DNA of 64,000 nt from Atriophallophorus winterbourni (GCA_013407085.1 JACCGJ010025883.1:1-64000); one strand, 5' to 3'. Positions 1-10,269 are shown, counted from the stretch's first letter. Numbers and translations: made by a program. Notes: a model not told the origin generated them from the sequence alone.

Positions 1-860
1 CAGTATGCTGCGGTTAGCACGGTCAAAAGCTTTAGGCATATCCAAGTTACAAGCATGGATAGGGTATCCATTATCAACAGAATGTCTATATCAATACTGT
101 CAGAATCGTAGTTACCGTGCCCGATATAATGCGACAGAGGTCGTTGATTTTGTTCGCATATCATGCATTCGCATCATTGTAAAATTGAGCGACCTTGACA
201 ATTGAATCGCACGACAGCAATCAACATTTAGTCCAAATTTTTCGTCTTTCTGTGCCTAGTGTTCAGCAGTAGCTGACGGAATTGGCCCCACCCACTAGAC
301 AAGATATTCGTACAGCTCACTGAATGTTTGCCTTGATCTCAAGAAGCCTGTATATGTTGGATACTTGATCGTAAAAACGCCTTTTATTCGGCAATGGGCG
401 TGCGTCTCGAGCATATTCGTTCATATTATGTGAGTAACAATCACCCCCTCACGTACGTTATCTGCTAGACCATAATCATTTTGTCTGAGGCTGGTGTGAT
501 TTTTTCAGAAGCTAGCAGAATCATACGCTTTTATTCATCGTGAAACCCTAGTATTCACATTCACATGGAGAAAATCATGGACTTTTATCGCTCAAATTGA
601 AATATCAAGACATTTAGATTTGTTCGTCTTTTGTTTAAGTGGTCCATGTTTCACGTGCAATTAATACCATTATTCTTAAAATTGGACAAAAGGGCCGTCC
701 GTAGTCGGGTACAAAAGGACAAGAGCAGTAGCCCAGTTGACTCGTGGTAACAATCGTTGTCGAAATCGGCTACTGCAAATCAACGCCTGTAATCGGACGG
801 CGAGCTCAATCAGAAACTCAGATCAAAACTATTCTCATGTGGGATGAAACACCCACGAAT
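1..860. other. No gene recognised
   Basis: Contains one small plus-strand frame (5-205) with no similarity I recognise and otherwise AT-rich sequence without repeats of the local families. It lies downstream of the REV7 poly(A) signal. Confidence 0.4.
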
Positions 861-899
861 AGCAAAGCAAATACGATGAAAGCCACCGCGATAGAATTC

Positions 900-985
900 G
901 TAGCTGTTTAAGACTTGCCCCTCCCCAAGGCAGTTAAGCATTCCGGTGTAATGCTCTTCCTGATGATGATGATGATGATGTGATA
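900..985 (+). repeat. SINE-C 3' end with (ATG)n tail
   Basis: Reads gtagctgtttaag, ccctcccca, cagttaagcattc and tgtaatgctcttcc followed by six ATG repeats. 5' truncated. Confidence 0.65.
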
Positions 986-1117
986 GTCGATATAAGCTAC
1001 AAAATAGCTTGTTTCAACTTAGAATAAATGGGATGCATTTCTAGTCCTGTTCGAGGAAAACGCATGCAGAGTTGCTGTCAAATAACACAACACAAATAGC
1101 ATGAGAGTAGAGAATCG

Positions 1118-1123
1118 TTTATT
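1118..1123 (-). terminator. Poly(A) signal AATAAA of the REV7-like gene
   Basis: On the minus strand AATAAA occurs about 75 nt after the TAG at 1198, in T-rich and A-rich sequence typical of a short 3' UTR. No other good hexamer lies closer to the stop. Confidence 0.55.
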
Positions 1124-1197
1124 GAAATCACATACAAAAATAAGATTTACAAAGAACGATGTAAAATGCGAGTATGAAACAACTGAAGTTAAAATGG

Positions 1198-1536
1198 CTA
1201 CGGTGGGTCATTTTCGTCGTGCTGAAATAGGATTTGCATCTGCCGTGAGATGATTAAAAGCGGATGCACTAACCTGGACATGTTCATTATCAAACGACTT
1301 GATTGAATGTATGACCGAAGTACACACGCTCGTTTGATCGGCTCGGTGAGCAGGCTGTTTCGACCAAGTAACAGGTCTGGCCTGTAGAGTTTACAAGAAA
1401 ACGACCATGGTAACCAATCACGTGCCTGGGTTGTATTGCACAAAACTTTAGCTATGGAAAGTAATTTTGGACGCATACTATTCTTTACAAAGACCATAAT
1501 TATGGGGATTTTGTGGCTAGTAAAGCTTGAGCTGGG
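1198..1536 (-). CDS. MAD2L2: Probable MAD2L2/REV7 terminal exon
   Basis: A minus-strand frame runs to TAG at 1198-1200. It contains DWLPWSF, which could match the family's DFPWIL, and RLVHPLLIISRQMQILF, which resembles the C-terminal seat-belt strand. Two acceptors keep the required phase 0, with exon starts at 1536 or 1482. The stretch between the two motifs is about 45 residues, where human has about 12, so an unrecognised short intron or real divergence is possible. An AATAAA lies 75 nt past the stop, which supports a true gene end. Confidence 0.5.
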   Translation of the reverse strand, partial: PSSSFTSHKIPIIMVFVKNSMRPKLLSIAKVLCNTTQARDWLPWSFSCKLYRPDLLLGRNSLLTEPIKRACVLRSYIQSSRLIMNMSRLVHPLLIISRQMQILFQHDENDPP

Positions 1537-4500
1537 CTGAAATGCTGACAGAGATAATCTACGGAAAACTATCGTTTGCTTTGGTCGATATATGCATGGT
1601 AGTGAAAATTCATAAACACTATGCTGCTGCGACCAGAAGAATATTTGTGCAGTCCTGGATTCTAGTAACAATTTCGATGAGCGGTGCCCCAAGAAAATAC
1701 ACTAATGTTTGCAAACAACTCTGTGTGAGAGACAATTTTCAAAGTGGGGATAAGTGCTGTAAGGCCTCTGACAACCAAGTCCAGCTTCTGGCCTGCACGA
1801 GTGGCTCCCCGAGCTCGGCGGAACTCATTCTACCGACAGGAGAAGGGGCGAGGGCGTGACTGGCGCACGAAAACCAGTTTGCTTCGGGCAGATGGAGCTC
1901 GTTAGCTTGGGAATGCATTTCATCTAAGGGAAGGAAAACCCTGATTTTCAACCTCCGGTGCCTTGCGGGATACCCGATCGCGGGAAAGGCTTCGGGGGAA
2001 AACCCTGAGGAAAAATCTGGAACGGTCAGTTGCTGCACACCACCTCTTTCTGGCAACTCCCTGCTGCCTTGCAGGTCGCACTTGGTTGGGCCAAGGCTAG
2101 AGAAGCTGACTCGAACAAACGCCGAGTGGTGCTGGGGATGCCGCTTGGTACCCAAATTCCCAAGAATCTTCATTGAAGCCGACTCATCCTCCAGGAGGCG
2201 ATAGTCGCACAAAAGTAAATAAAAGTAAAGTAAGTAAGGCATGAAGGAGATTTTGGTATGGAATACAGTGACATGCAGACCAAGAAGCGATTCTACGAAA
2301 ATGGCACATACCTCATTGAGCTGCACCACGGGCGAGCGAAACTGAACGCGGAATTCCCACGTCGTTTCTGCAAGAAGAGCGAAAGTTTACCATTTGATTT
2401 GCATTGGTAACAATGGAGATGATAGTTTCGATAATTGGAGCATTATTAACATATGACTATGAGCATTTTGAGTATTTACCAATGAGGTCGAAAGCTAGCT
2501 TGCTGAGACTACGAGGTAATTGGAGTGTTTCGCAACATTATTCAGAAAACGTTTACCCTGCTTACACAGCTGCTATCGTCATCAGGTTAAATGACATCAC
2601 TAACAAAACTAATTGGCCGTCTGATCGTCCTACCAGTTGGCCAGACTCATTATTTACTTTTTGCATACGCTTATTGGTTGATAGATGGTAGCGAATGGGA
2701 AGCGTTGGTTGACTGACTACTGTCAAGTACCAAGCTTCATAGAAGATGCGGACACGTCAATTACTACTATTGTCTCGGATGTGCAATCGTGTGGTACTTC
2801 GTGTTGTGCTGCTAACACCGTGCTAAATTGATTGGCCAAAGGTAGTGAGCTGCATGCTGAAACACGCTAGAGTCTCACCACAATTTATATTCCCCCCTCA
2901 TATCTTTCTAGGCCTTGGCAACCTGACAGTATCTTAGCCCACGTGCAGTCTCTGACTGTGCGGCACTTTGCCTGGATCAGGCTTGTGCTTTCATACCATA
3001 CCATTCTTTTGTCTCAATCAAAATGATCAACATTCATTGAGGTTATCCATTTAGAGGCACGTCTTCGTACAGTCAAAAGAAGCACACTTGGTCTCGCTGA
3101 AGGGATAGTAATCTATCGCATACCTGATCAAGCCAACATAATACGGAAGTTCTGAGAACGGATAAATCAATTGAGATGTAGAGTAGCGAATAGTTCACAC
3201 TAGCTCGACCAAACTAACATGTTTCTCACGTGATTAATCGATCATTATTCACAGCCTCATATTTGCGTCGAACTCATTTTCCGAGCGAGCCGTGGTGGTT
3301 GTACAGCGGATAGGACGTTTGACTTTCGATCAAACCGTTCCAGGTTCGAATCCCATGCGGTTGCACATTTCGGGAGCTATGCTTAACCCAGATCCTCACC
3401 GTAGCGTGGTGTAAAATGGTCACTAACAATAGTTGAGACAACCTATCACTCTGTCAAGTGGGTGAAATCCCATCACTCATCACCCAAGACAAGCTAAAAT
3501 AATATAGTTTCAAATCTAATTACAGAAAAGAAATTTATTGGTTCCATTTGTGTAGTTTAATCTGGTGAATGAGTAACTTATAAGTGAATTTAGGTCAAAC
3601 CAGTATATGATATGGCATGAAAGCACAGGCCTCATCCAGGCAAAGTGCGGCACAGTCACACTGCACGTGGGCTAAGATACTGTCAGGTTGCCCAGGCCTA
3701 GACAGATACGAGGAAGAAAAAAGAACAGGAAATGGTAGTGAAACTCCAGCATGCAGCCCACTACCTCTGGCCAATCAATTTTGGTCAAACCAGTCAGGGT
3801 TAAAGTGTGCTGAACATAGTCTTGATACGATGTATTGTGGTGATTTCATAACAATGGGAAACAACGTTAATCCTGAGGCTAGAATCTAACTAAAGCGTAA
3901 GAACTGGTTTATCAACTCACCGAAATCAATAACCGGGAAGACAGTCTCCAGCAAATTTATGCGAAACAGACAAACGGCAAAATATTCTCGAAGTACGCTC
4001 AGATGTACATCGTGGCTAGAACAATAGAAGCACATTCACGTTGCAAAAATGGTGTTGAATGCAAAAGATCACAAATACGAGTGGAAGCGGAAGAAACAAC
4101 GAGGCAAAGTATAAACATTCCAAACCATGAAATCTGACCTTAGTGTATGGACAAATAGTTTCACAGATAGCGTAGATTGAAAAATGTGTGAATAGGCGGA
4201 TGAGTTCGAAATACGTGTTGAATGGAGCGCAGGAAAAGAATGGCAAGGGTGAAATGTTTCAGCAGACGGTCAGTCAATTTCAGGAAATGTATGCACAGTG
4301 ATCAAAACTGGCGAAGTGAAAACATAAACCTGACCCTTTAACACACCAACATATGCAAAGCTTTCGCTAGAGTTATAAGAAAATTGAGCGGAGAAAATGA
4401 TGTAATACATTCGCATGTACATAATGAAGTAAAATACTGAAAAATTTGCCTAGGGAGAAATACCATGATGCGAGCAAGGGATTAACTTTGTATTGAATGC

Positions 4501-7500
4501 GTTCAAGCGTCTGATGAATGCGGAATCATCCACCGGAGGGAGATGTTCTGGTAAAGAAACTAAGAACACAATACACGCGGGTTGTCCCAAAGTTAGAATT
4601 TGGCATCACAAATGCGGCTGAGTTTGTTGTGCAATTAATGTATTCCAGCAAGCTAGAATCGTTGGATGAACTTCACAGAGTACAACAGAACAGTTCCCTC
4701 GTAGACAAAGATTTGAAAATCTCATCTGGTTTAGCGCCCTGACGGTAGATTTTATAGCCTCGACATCCTTTTTACGCTGCTGACACGGTGATTTTAAACA
4801 TCTTGGCGTAAAACATCCGCTTAAACAAAATTCTCAAGAGGGACGTGAATCGTTACGTATGTTATATTAAGCTTCGCCTATTAGGCGGTGGCATTCTGCA
4901 GTATTTTTGAGCAGAGGGAAGCTTGCTACCTAAAGAACCGATTGTAAATGGAGCAGAAGGCCGTTGGTTCAAAAATTTTATCACCGTCCAAATTTCGATA
5001 GCACAAGCTCAAGCATCGATCGACGCAATTATCGTCACTCATGGCGAGTTTGATAAATGCATTTCAGTGCATGGCACTGAGGCACACATGAAATTGGGCC
5101 GGAGAACAGAACCATGTCATAACCGACGACCAAAAGTAAACCAAGATTGGTCAGGTTTCAGGCAGGCTTAAAACGCAACTTGTCCATAAGTGTAGAATTA
5201 GATGCATGTTTAATCTCCCGATAGGTTGCTCTATTAACCATTGAAGCCAGTTTCAAATAAGATTGGCACAACCATCATCAATCCGTGTAGCTAAGACGAG
5301 CGGTCAGATAAGTTAAAGAGAGTTTTAAGAGAACTCACGCCACGTGCAGTTACCGCTCACCGCCCGACTCATAATATTGGAAATCATCATGTGGACGCGA
5401 CAGGATAAACGCCAACAGCATTACGCTGGCTTTGCGAATCTGAGTTAAAATGGTCTCTAAAGTAGTATTGAGGAGCTAGTGGAGGAAGGCCGCATGTTAG
5501 AGACGGAATTGCATCGGTAGCATGGACCGAATGCTTAACTGTCACACAACCATGAAAAAGTAAAATCCTAATAGATGGGGAAGGGCTGGACAAATAGCAA
5601 CGTATGCTATAGAAGAGTAGGCACGAACAAACAAACAAGGCCGCATGTGGTGCTAGAACTCGTAAAACCGCCGAATTTCAAGACAAGAAGATTCCAAAAT
5701 TTAAGCTGTATTCAAGCGGAGGAAAGAGAGAAAAAGATAGTTGCAAGGTAGTTGTCCTACCGACGTCGCCTATTTGTCCACCGAAAATTGACTGAATGCA
5801 GGCTCCGCTCGTGTGGGTACCCCTTCCCAGTGTGAACTGTACTCACTGCATAGATTACTAGCCCTAGGAATTTATTGTGTCACGGCTATATGCAAAGTAA
5901 TCAATAAGTAAATACTACCGACGTAATGCTGTCCACAATGATGAAGCGAGCGATTCGAATGCTAAGTTATTTCTATCTGATCAGTAAAATTGTTGGGAAA
6001 AAGAAGGAAAATGTTGCACATGATTAATGATTTCATGAAAGTAGTATAGTAGATAAAACAGTGTTTAATTTAACCTTCCTGTATCTATACAGCTTTGGTG
6101 TAACGTTGGAATATCAGAAGTTTCTTAGAGCGTAAAATCATAGTTTTTCAACGTAAATAGCATCCTTATCACCAAAATGACAATAATTGAATAAACCTGA
6201 TCCAGTAGGTCGTTTAACATTGTCTATTATTTAAGGATCGTAGAACAGATCACGTCGCTTCGGTCGTTTAAGTAAGGACGTCAGGAAACGTTAATGCCGT
6301 TAGTATGGAAATGAGTAAAATAAGAAGTTGGTTAGCGTCATGGGTTTACCATCGGCGTAATTAAATCTTATCTATCTAGATAAAGACGTCATTTTTTGAT
6401 GGGGAAGACTCCGTACTGTTTAACAAAAACTACAATGGTTGACGAATTATTACCTCAAAAATTCCAGTGAGAAATGACCGAATTGTATGGTCAAACTTTC
6501 CACCGGTTTGTCGCAGGCGTTGCTATGAACGCGGAACACCACTATGGAAATCTCTTTCAATTGTGTTAGCCACGGACGCAACGATTCAATACACTCGGCG
6601 ATGTAACGTCGCACCTCGGGATTCGAGCAGACCTGAAAAAAATTCACGAACCACTAGTGAGAAAATTGGTGAACAGATATCACCGGATCGAGAAATGACG
6701 ATGCGCCTAACTAAGCGACTGTTTTTCTAACGGAGTAACGAAGAAACCTTTTTTTGATACGCATCAGTAAAGGAATCCAAGAAACTAGGAGAAACAATCA
6801 TGCTGATTTCAGATCAACGACCCACAAAGTGTATGCGGACTGAATTCCATCATGATTCTGCCGCATATGAAGCACCAATTTCAGTTTTTTATTCATTGAA
6901 AACCGGTCATCAACGAGGCCACAAGTTCACTGATGATGCGCGATAGATGCCGTGATGTACACGTAAGCACATTATAATTACTACTGCTAAATGTAAATTA
7001 TGGACGGACACAAAGTGACTGAACAGCACCTGTAGACTTACCATAAACTATACTTCTGTGCTGTGCGGCTAACATCGAGCTAAATTGATTGGCCACCGGT
7101 AGTGAGCTGCAACTGAAACACGCTGAAGTCTCACTTTCATTTTCTTTCTCAGATCTGTCCAGGCCTGGGCAATCTGACAGTATCTTAGCCCACGTGAAGT
7201 CTCTTACTATGCGGCGCTTTGCGTGGATCAGGCTTTTGATTTCATACATACATACATACCATAAACTAATTTATTTTATTGAGTTGCAATGTCGCACTTT
7301 TTGTCGTGTATGACGAAATGTAAGGAATTTTAAAATACTCAAAATGTAATAACTGATGATACCGGAATTCAAGGATTTTTGTTAAAAAGTGAATGCATGA
7401 GATTTACCAGAGATTAGATTTATCTGTCTCTTCATCGGATCAATGGGATTCCCAGGGTGATTGAACTGTAATGCAGCTGTATTATATATTTTGGTGCTCT

Positions 7501-9450
7501 CACCCCTATTCGTTACACACCACAACCGGTTTCTGGCTGTTTGCTGTTGGGTTAACAAAGTAATTCTTGTATGCGACTGTTAAATAGAGTTCTTACAAAG
7601 AACCGTGAAGTTCAAATAGAGAATCGCAAATTAATTCCTGGCCGAGTGCTCGAGGCACATTTAAATGAAAAACTTTCTTCTTTATGCCTATTACAATTTT
7701 TGGCATTAATGAGCTCACCAATTCCCAAAACTCAAAATAATTTACAATCGCTGGACACAGGGAGTTCAGCAAATATCATGCGCATATCAAGTACCCGATA
7801 AAAGCATAATTGAAGTAATCATTAAGCAAAAACATTTATCTGAATCAATCGGAAATATCTATTCAAACGCAGGATCTGAGATGTCACAACTTCCTCTCAC
7901 TCTTCGTTAACATCCTTTCAATTCATTTCTTTCAGGGCAGTTTTAAACATAAAGCCGCCCACACAAACACACGTGTTCCAAACTATCCAGAAAACGTTTA
8001 CCGTGATTTATCCGTGTTAATGTGTGTGTAGTATGTATGTATGAAATCACAAGCCTGATCCAGGCAAAGTGCCGCACAGTCGAGGACTGCACATGGGCTA
8101 AAATAATGTCAGGTTGCCCCGGCCTAGACAGATATTGGAAAGGAAAATAGCAATGGCATTAAGACTCCAGCGAGTATTCGCATACAGTTCACTTTTTAGC
8201 ACAGTGTGAGCTGTGTAGCTTGGAAGTGCTCTACGACTGCACATCCGTGCAGAGTGTTGTTTGTTTGTACCGCCGAAGCGAATACACCATGCATAGTGTT
8301 AGTGAGCCATAAGGTAGCTCACATTGCAGCTAGCGGTATTAACCGTTAGCAGGTGTCTCATTTTCTGACAACTCCAAGCATTATTGATTAATACAAACAT
8401 AATCGGTTTAGTTTTAATACAACCATAACAAAATAAACGAATGGTCACGGCCTTCTACACGTTTGAACAGCACTATTTTCCTAATCAGATGAAAAAAAGT
8501 TGTTGTTGTCCTACATTGGTTGATATCGGCAATGGATGTACATCATCACAAGTGATTATGTGATTCGTAAGGAACAATCTCTCCAGCAGCGCTCACACAA
8601 ACACGCGGTACTCGGTAGCATTTGTAGGCAGTCGGGTTCAGCAGCCGACAGCAGTAACGGTTTTTCTTCTGCTTCAAAGTGACGTTTCATACTGTGGCTC
8701 AAAAATGAGCGGTCGAGATCAGGTTCTTCCAAATGCATAGGGTTAATGTCACGAACTTCGATCATTTTGCGATTCCAGTCGATTAAGATTTTTGTGATGC
8801 GGGGTTGTGGAGCCCGCTGAATTAGTGAAGGGCCACCATTACTTGGTTTCGATAGCGATACGCGCCCTTTTAATTAAACCTTTCAGTGTATACTTCCAAA
8901 CATTTATTATCAAGGTTGCTGCAACGATGCTTTTAATGTGTTCTAATTAAGAAGATAGATGTTTCGTTTATCGATATCATGTTGTTTCAATATACTTTCG
9001 AGGACTACTAAGCGAAGCTTTGACCAAATCGATGTTAGTGATAGTATATGAACAAGGAAAGCAGAAAACCTAAACTCCAAAGTGAAAACAATGTAAAGCT
9101 AGCATAGTTAATCGATAATTTGGAAAAATGGTTTTATAGCACCCAGATTTAAAATATTCACTGGAACAATAAATGAAGCCACGACAACATATCAAGATAT
9201 TTATTTACAGAACAGGTAAAGAATGAACTACCGAAAAACACTTCGCAGTAAATGAACATTCAGTTACCTGAATTGTCGATCCGTAAATAGAAAACGTGGT
9301 GCAAGAATTGGAAGGATAAACATTACGTCGACACAAATAATTGTGCACGACTGCCGCAATAAAGTCACACAGGGAATCACAGATTTCAGTAGAGTTAACG
9401 GAATCTCTACGAAGAAGTTGAGCTGTTGAGCCAAAAAGTCGAAAAGACAT
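1198..9450 (-). CDS. MAD2L2: MAD2L2/REV7 homologue, HORMA-domain protein (five-exon model)
   Basis: REV7 is the HORMA-domain adaptor of DNA polymerase zeta and of shieldin, acting in translesion synthesis and double-strand-break choice. I found it by joining minus-strand exons: 9450-9268 (61 codons, phase 0 end), 6632-6454 (phase 2 end), 4015-3921 (phase 1 end), 2367-2312 (phase 0 end) and a terminal exon ending with TAG at 1198. Each junction has GT-AG ends and the phases agree, giving 171 residues before the terminal exon. Matches to the family run in order: LCDF and RRNVYP in exon 1, NPEVRRYI and KPVESLTIQF in exon 2, LREYFAVCLFRINLLETVFPVI in two halves of exon 3's helix region, TWEFRVQF in exon 4. 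The C-terminal part is divergent and its exon start is unsettled, so the total length (about 265-283 residues against 211 in human) is tentative. Introns hold SINE-A, SINE-B and LINE fragments. The gene starts 30 nt after ATG12. Confidence 0.87.
1744..2237 (+). repeat. SINE-B copy in REV7 intron 4
   Basis: Matches the 13077-13619 element over nearly its whole length but lacks its first 45 nt. It ends in taaataaaagtaaag-type tail. A 196-residue minus-strand frame here is a by-product of the repeat, since the same frame recurs in the other copy. Confidence 0.8.
2312..2367 (-). CDS. MAD2L2: MAD2L2/REV7 exon 4
   Basis: A 56-nt exon sits between acceptor ctcttcttgcag and donor gtatgt. Two bases complete the codon from exon 3, then 18 codons read TTWEFRVQFRSPVVQLNE, corresponding to the family's FTVLVHTRE strand. 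It ends in phase 0. The next intron holds a SINE-B copy. Confidence 0.78.
2776..3004 (+). repeat. SINE-A copy, plus orientation
   Basis: Near full length: begins cggatgtgcaatcgt, contains attgattggcca and gtagtgagctgcatgc, and ends in the hairpin gcctggatcaggc then cttgtgctttcatacc. Lies in REV7 intron 3. Confidence 0.85.
3287..3510 (+). repeat. tRNA-like sequence with B box, probable tRNA-derived SINE
   Basis: A 70-nt head shows a perfect B-box (GGTTCGAATCC at 3343-3353) and an anticodon-like hairpin (tttgactttcgatcaaa, loop would read TTC). Acceptor and T stems do not close well, and about 150 nt of unrelated sequence follows. That fits a tRNA-derived SINE better than a functional tRNA gene. 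Confidence 0.5.
3609..3783 (-). repeat. SINE-A copy, minus, 5' truncated
   Basis: Plus strand shows the tail side first (gatatggcatgaaagcaca), then aggcaaagtgcgg and the body to ggccaatcaatttt. Loses the first 60 nt of the family. Confidence 0.8.
3921..4015 (-). CDS. MAD2L2: MAD2L2/REV7 exon 3
   Basis: This 95-nt exon lies between an acceptor tattgttctag and a strong donor gtgagt. Taking one base to finish the exon 2 codon, it encodes LSVLREYFAVCLFRINLL followed by ETVFPVID. This aligns with the family's long helix (EQLLRAFILKI-type) and the following segment. It leaves one base, exactly what exon 4 needs. It was too short to stand out as an open frame and was found through splice signals and phase. 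Confidence 0.82.
4016..5180. other. REV7 intron 2 sequence with two unexplained small frames
   Basis: Plus-strand frames at 4518-4742 and 4923-5171 (74 and 82 codons) match nothing I know and lack splice or promoter context. Probably chance or old repeat. Confidence 0.3.
5513..5640 (-). repeat. SINE-C copy, minus, partial
   Basis: Minus strand reads tactcttctatag, cccttccccatct, aggattttactttttcatgg and gttaagcattcggt, as at 47614-47798. The (ATG)n tail is absent. Confidence 0.65.
5797..5950 (+). repeat. SINE-C copy, degenerate
   Basis: Matches in accccttcccagt, ctgcatagattactagccc and taccgacgtaatgctgtcca, then a short gatgatg-like tail. Much diverged. Confidence 0.5.
5951..6453. other. 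REV7 intron 2 remainder, nothing seen
   Basis: AT-rich; I translated parts of the minus strand looking for more REV7 sequence and found none. Confidence 0.4.
6454..6632 (-). CDS. MAD2L2: MAD2L2/REV7 exon 2
   Basis: Acceptor ttttttcag before 6632 and donor gtaata after 6454 bound 179 nt. The peptide contains NPEVRRYIAECIESLRPWL, then KEISIVVF and DKPVESLTIQF. This matches the REV7 pattern of a helix, a hydrophobic beta strand and the PVEKFVF-type strand. It enters in phase 0 as exon 1 requires and leaves two bases for exon 3. Confidence 0.9.
7050..7260 (+). repeat. SINE-A copy, plus, REV7 intron 1
   Basis: Body from tacttctgtgctgtgcggc through ggccaccggtagtgagctgc to tttgcgtggatcaggc, with a clear (CATA)n tail at the right end. 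Confidence 0.85.
8031..8251 (-). repeat. SINE-A copy, minus, REV7 intron 1
   Basis: Plus strand starts with the tail (gtatgtatgtatg), then cacaagcctgatccaggc, and runs to cacatccgtgca. Full length with internal loss. Confidence 0.85.
8498..8820 (-). repeat. LINE-Y 3' end with (AAC)n tail, REV7 intron 1
   Basis: Minus strand ends in acaacaacaac. The body shares aatggatgtacatc, gaggaacaatctct-type and gagcggtcgagatcagg stretches with 25335-25620 and 55743-55978. Non-coding 3' UTR part of that LINE. Confidence 0.65.
9200..9205 (-). other. AATAAA within REV7 intron 1
   Basis: A minus-strand AATAAA lies about 280 nt past the ATG12 stop and inside intron 1 of the REV7 model. It could serve as an ATG12 poly(A) site if the transcript is not spliced, so I record it as an alternative to the operon reading. 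Confidence 0.3.
9268..9450 (-). CDS. MAD2L2: MAD2L2/REV7 exon 1 (start codon exon)
   Basis: The exon reads from an ATG at 9450 to CAG followed by gtaact at 9267. A splice acceptor (T-rich tract ending in TTTTTGCAG) sits at 9455-9456, so the ATG is only 4 nt inside the exon. The peptide has the N-terminal HORMA helix (TEICDSLCDFIAAVVHNYLC) followed by RRNVYP, where the family has a VREVYP-like motif. An upstream in-frame ATG at 9468 would fall before the acceptor, so 9450 is preferred. Confidence 0.88.
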
Positions 9451-9480
9451 GAAGCTGCAAAAAGGCAAATTGTCAGCAAA
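9451..9480 (-). promoter_or_regulatory. 30-nt intercistronic region with splice acceptor between ATG12 and REV7
   Basis: Between the ATG12 stop (TAA at 9481-9483) and the REV7-like ATG (9450) there are only 30 nt on the minus strand. They consist of a pyrimidine-rich run ending in TTTTTGCAG (AG at 9455-9456) and then CTTC before the ATG. There is no room for a promoter. In flatworms with spliced-leader trans-splicing, downstream cistrons of operons begin this way. A single dicistronic mRNA would be the alternative. Confidence 0.6.
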
Positions 9481-9789
9481 TTAGCCCCAGGCTTGAGTCA
9501 TGCAATAATGTATTACAAGTTTGCCTTCTGCATTGAAACAGTCATACAACGGTCCAATTTCAGCATCCATGGGGGGAGCGAAACATTGGTTGACGTAAAC
9601 AAAAAGGGACTCATTGGCAGGACACCGTAAATAGTCACGAAAAAATTTTACAACCCAACCAATAGTGTGGTTGCGACCAACTGTCCAAGTTTTTTTCCGC
9701 ATCATGGGTGCGTTGCCGGTCGCTTTCAGAAGTAAAGTTACCTTCTCCTCTGGCGTGGAGGTCGTTGGGGAACTGGATGCATCATCCAT
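9481..9789 (-). CDS. ATG12: ATG12, ubiquitin-like autophagy conjugation protein
   Basis: ATG12 is the ubiquitin-fold modifier that ATG7 and ATG10 conjugate to ATG5; the conjugate with ATG16 directs ATG8/LC3 lipidation on the growing autophagosome. The frame is an uninterrupted 102 residues. It starts with a short Ser/Thr-rich tail, continues with the first beta strand KVTLLLKATGNAPMM, and carries the family signature FVYVNQCFAPPMDAEIG near residues 63-79 and YDCF just after. It ends in QAWG, so the C-terminal glycine that forms the isopeptide bond is the last residue. It is shorter than the human protein only in the disordered N-terminus. The minus-strand sequence 28 nt before the ATG holds a CTAAC and a T-rich tract ending in AG (acceptor 9818-9819), suggesting an upstream cis or trans splice. 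The stop codon lies 30 nt from the start of the next gene, a REV7 homologue on the same strand. Identity is firm; expression is not shown by sequence. Confidence 0.97.
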   Translation of the reverse strand: MDDASSSPTTSTPEEKVTLLLKATGNAPMMRKKTWTVGRNHTIGWVVKFFRDYLRCPANESLFVYVNQCFAPPMDAEIGPLYDCFNAEGKLVIHYCMTQAWG

Positions 9790-9957
9790 TTAGAAAATCA
9801 GAATAATCGAACAAGATCTAAAAACGTTAGGGTATACCATTTGGAAAAATATGAACAAATAAACATAAATAATTGAAATTAGTAGTAAAAATAGATGAAG
9901 AAGTAAAATATATTGTAATTAGGAATGTTTAAATAGGTAACAATGTAAAACCGGAAG

Positions 9958-10192
9958 TATGATGTATAAAAGTACAAGCTTGGTCCAGGCAAAGTGCCAC
10001 ATAGCCAAGGATTGTACGTTGGCGATATTACTGTCAGGTTGCCCAGGCCTAGACGGATATGAGAAATGGAGAATACAGATGGTAGTGAGACTCCAGCGTG
10101 TTTCAGCATGCAGCTCACTACCCGTGGCAAATCAATTTAGCACGATGTTAGCCACACAGCACAGAAGTATTGCATGATTGCACATCCGTGCA
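9958..10192 (-). repeat. SINE-A copy, minus
   Basis: From agtacaagcttggtccaggc to gcacatccgtgca, essentially complete. Lies just upstream of ATG12. Confidence 0.85.
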
Positions 10193-10269
10193 TTGTTCCT
10201 TGATTGAAGTGACCCCGTTTTAAAGCGAGTCAACAAACGAAAATCGTCCGCATGTATATGTGGAGCAAC

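Noticed and set aside
1739..2329. 196-residue minus-strand open frame
   Set aside because: The same frame appears in the SINE-B copy at 13169-13612, so it is repeat sequence; its right end also overlaps REV7 exon 4 in another frame.
3287..3360. Functional tRNA gene
   Set aside because: Only the B box and an anticodon-like loop fit; acceptor and T stems do not pair.
9205..9267. Extension of the REV7 exon 1 frame past the donor
   Set aside because: Similarity to REV7 stops at CAG before gtaact and resumes in exon 2 with the right phase.
9481..9789. ATG12 as a processed pseudogene because it lacks introns
   Set aside because: The frame is fully intact, ends in the required Gly, has no 3' poly(A) trace or target duplication, and is tightly packed with REV7.
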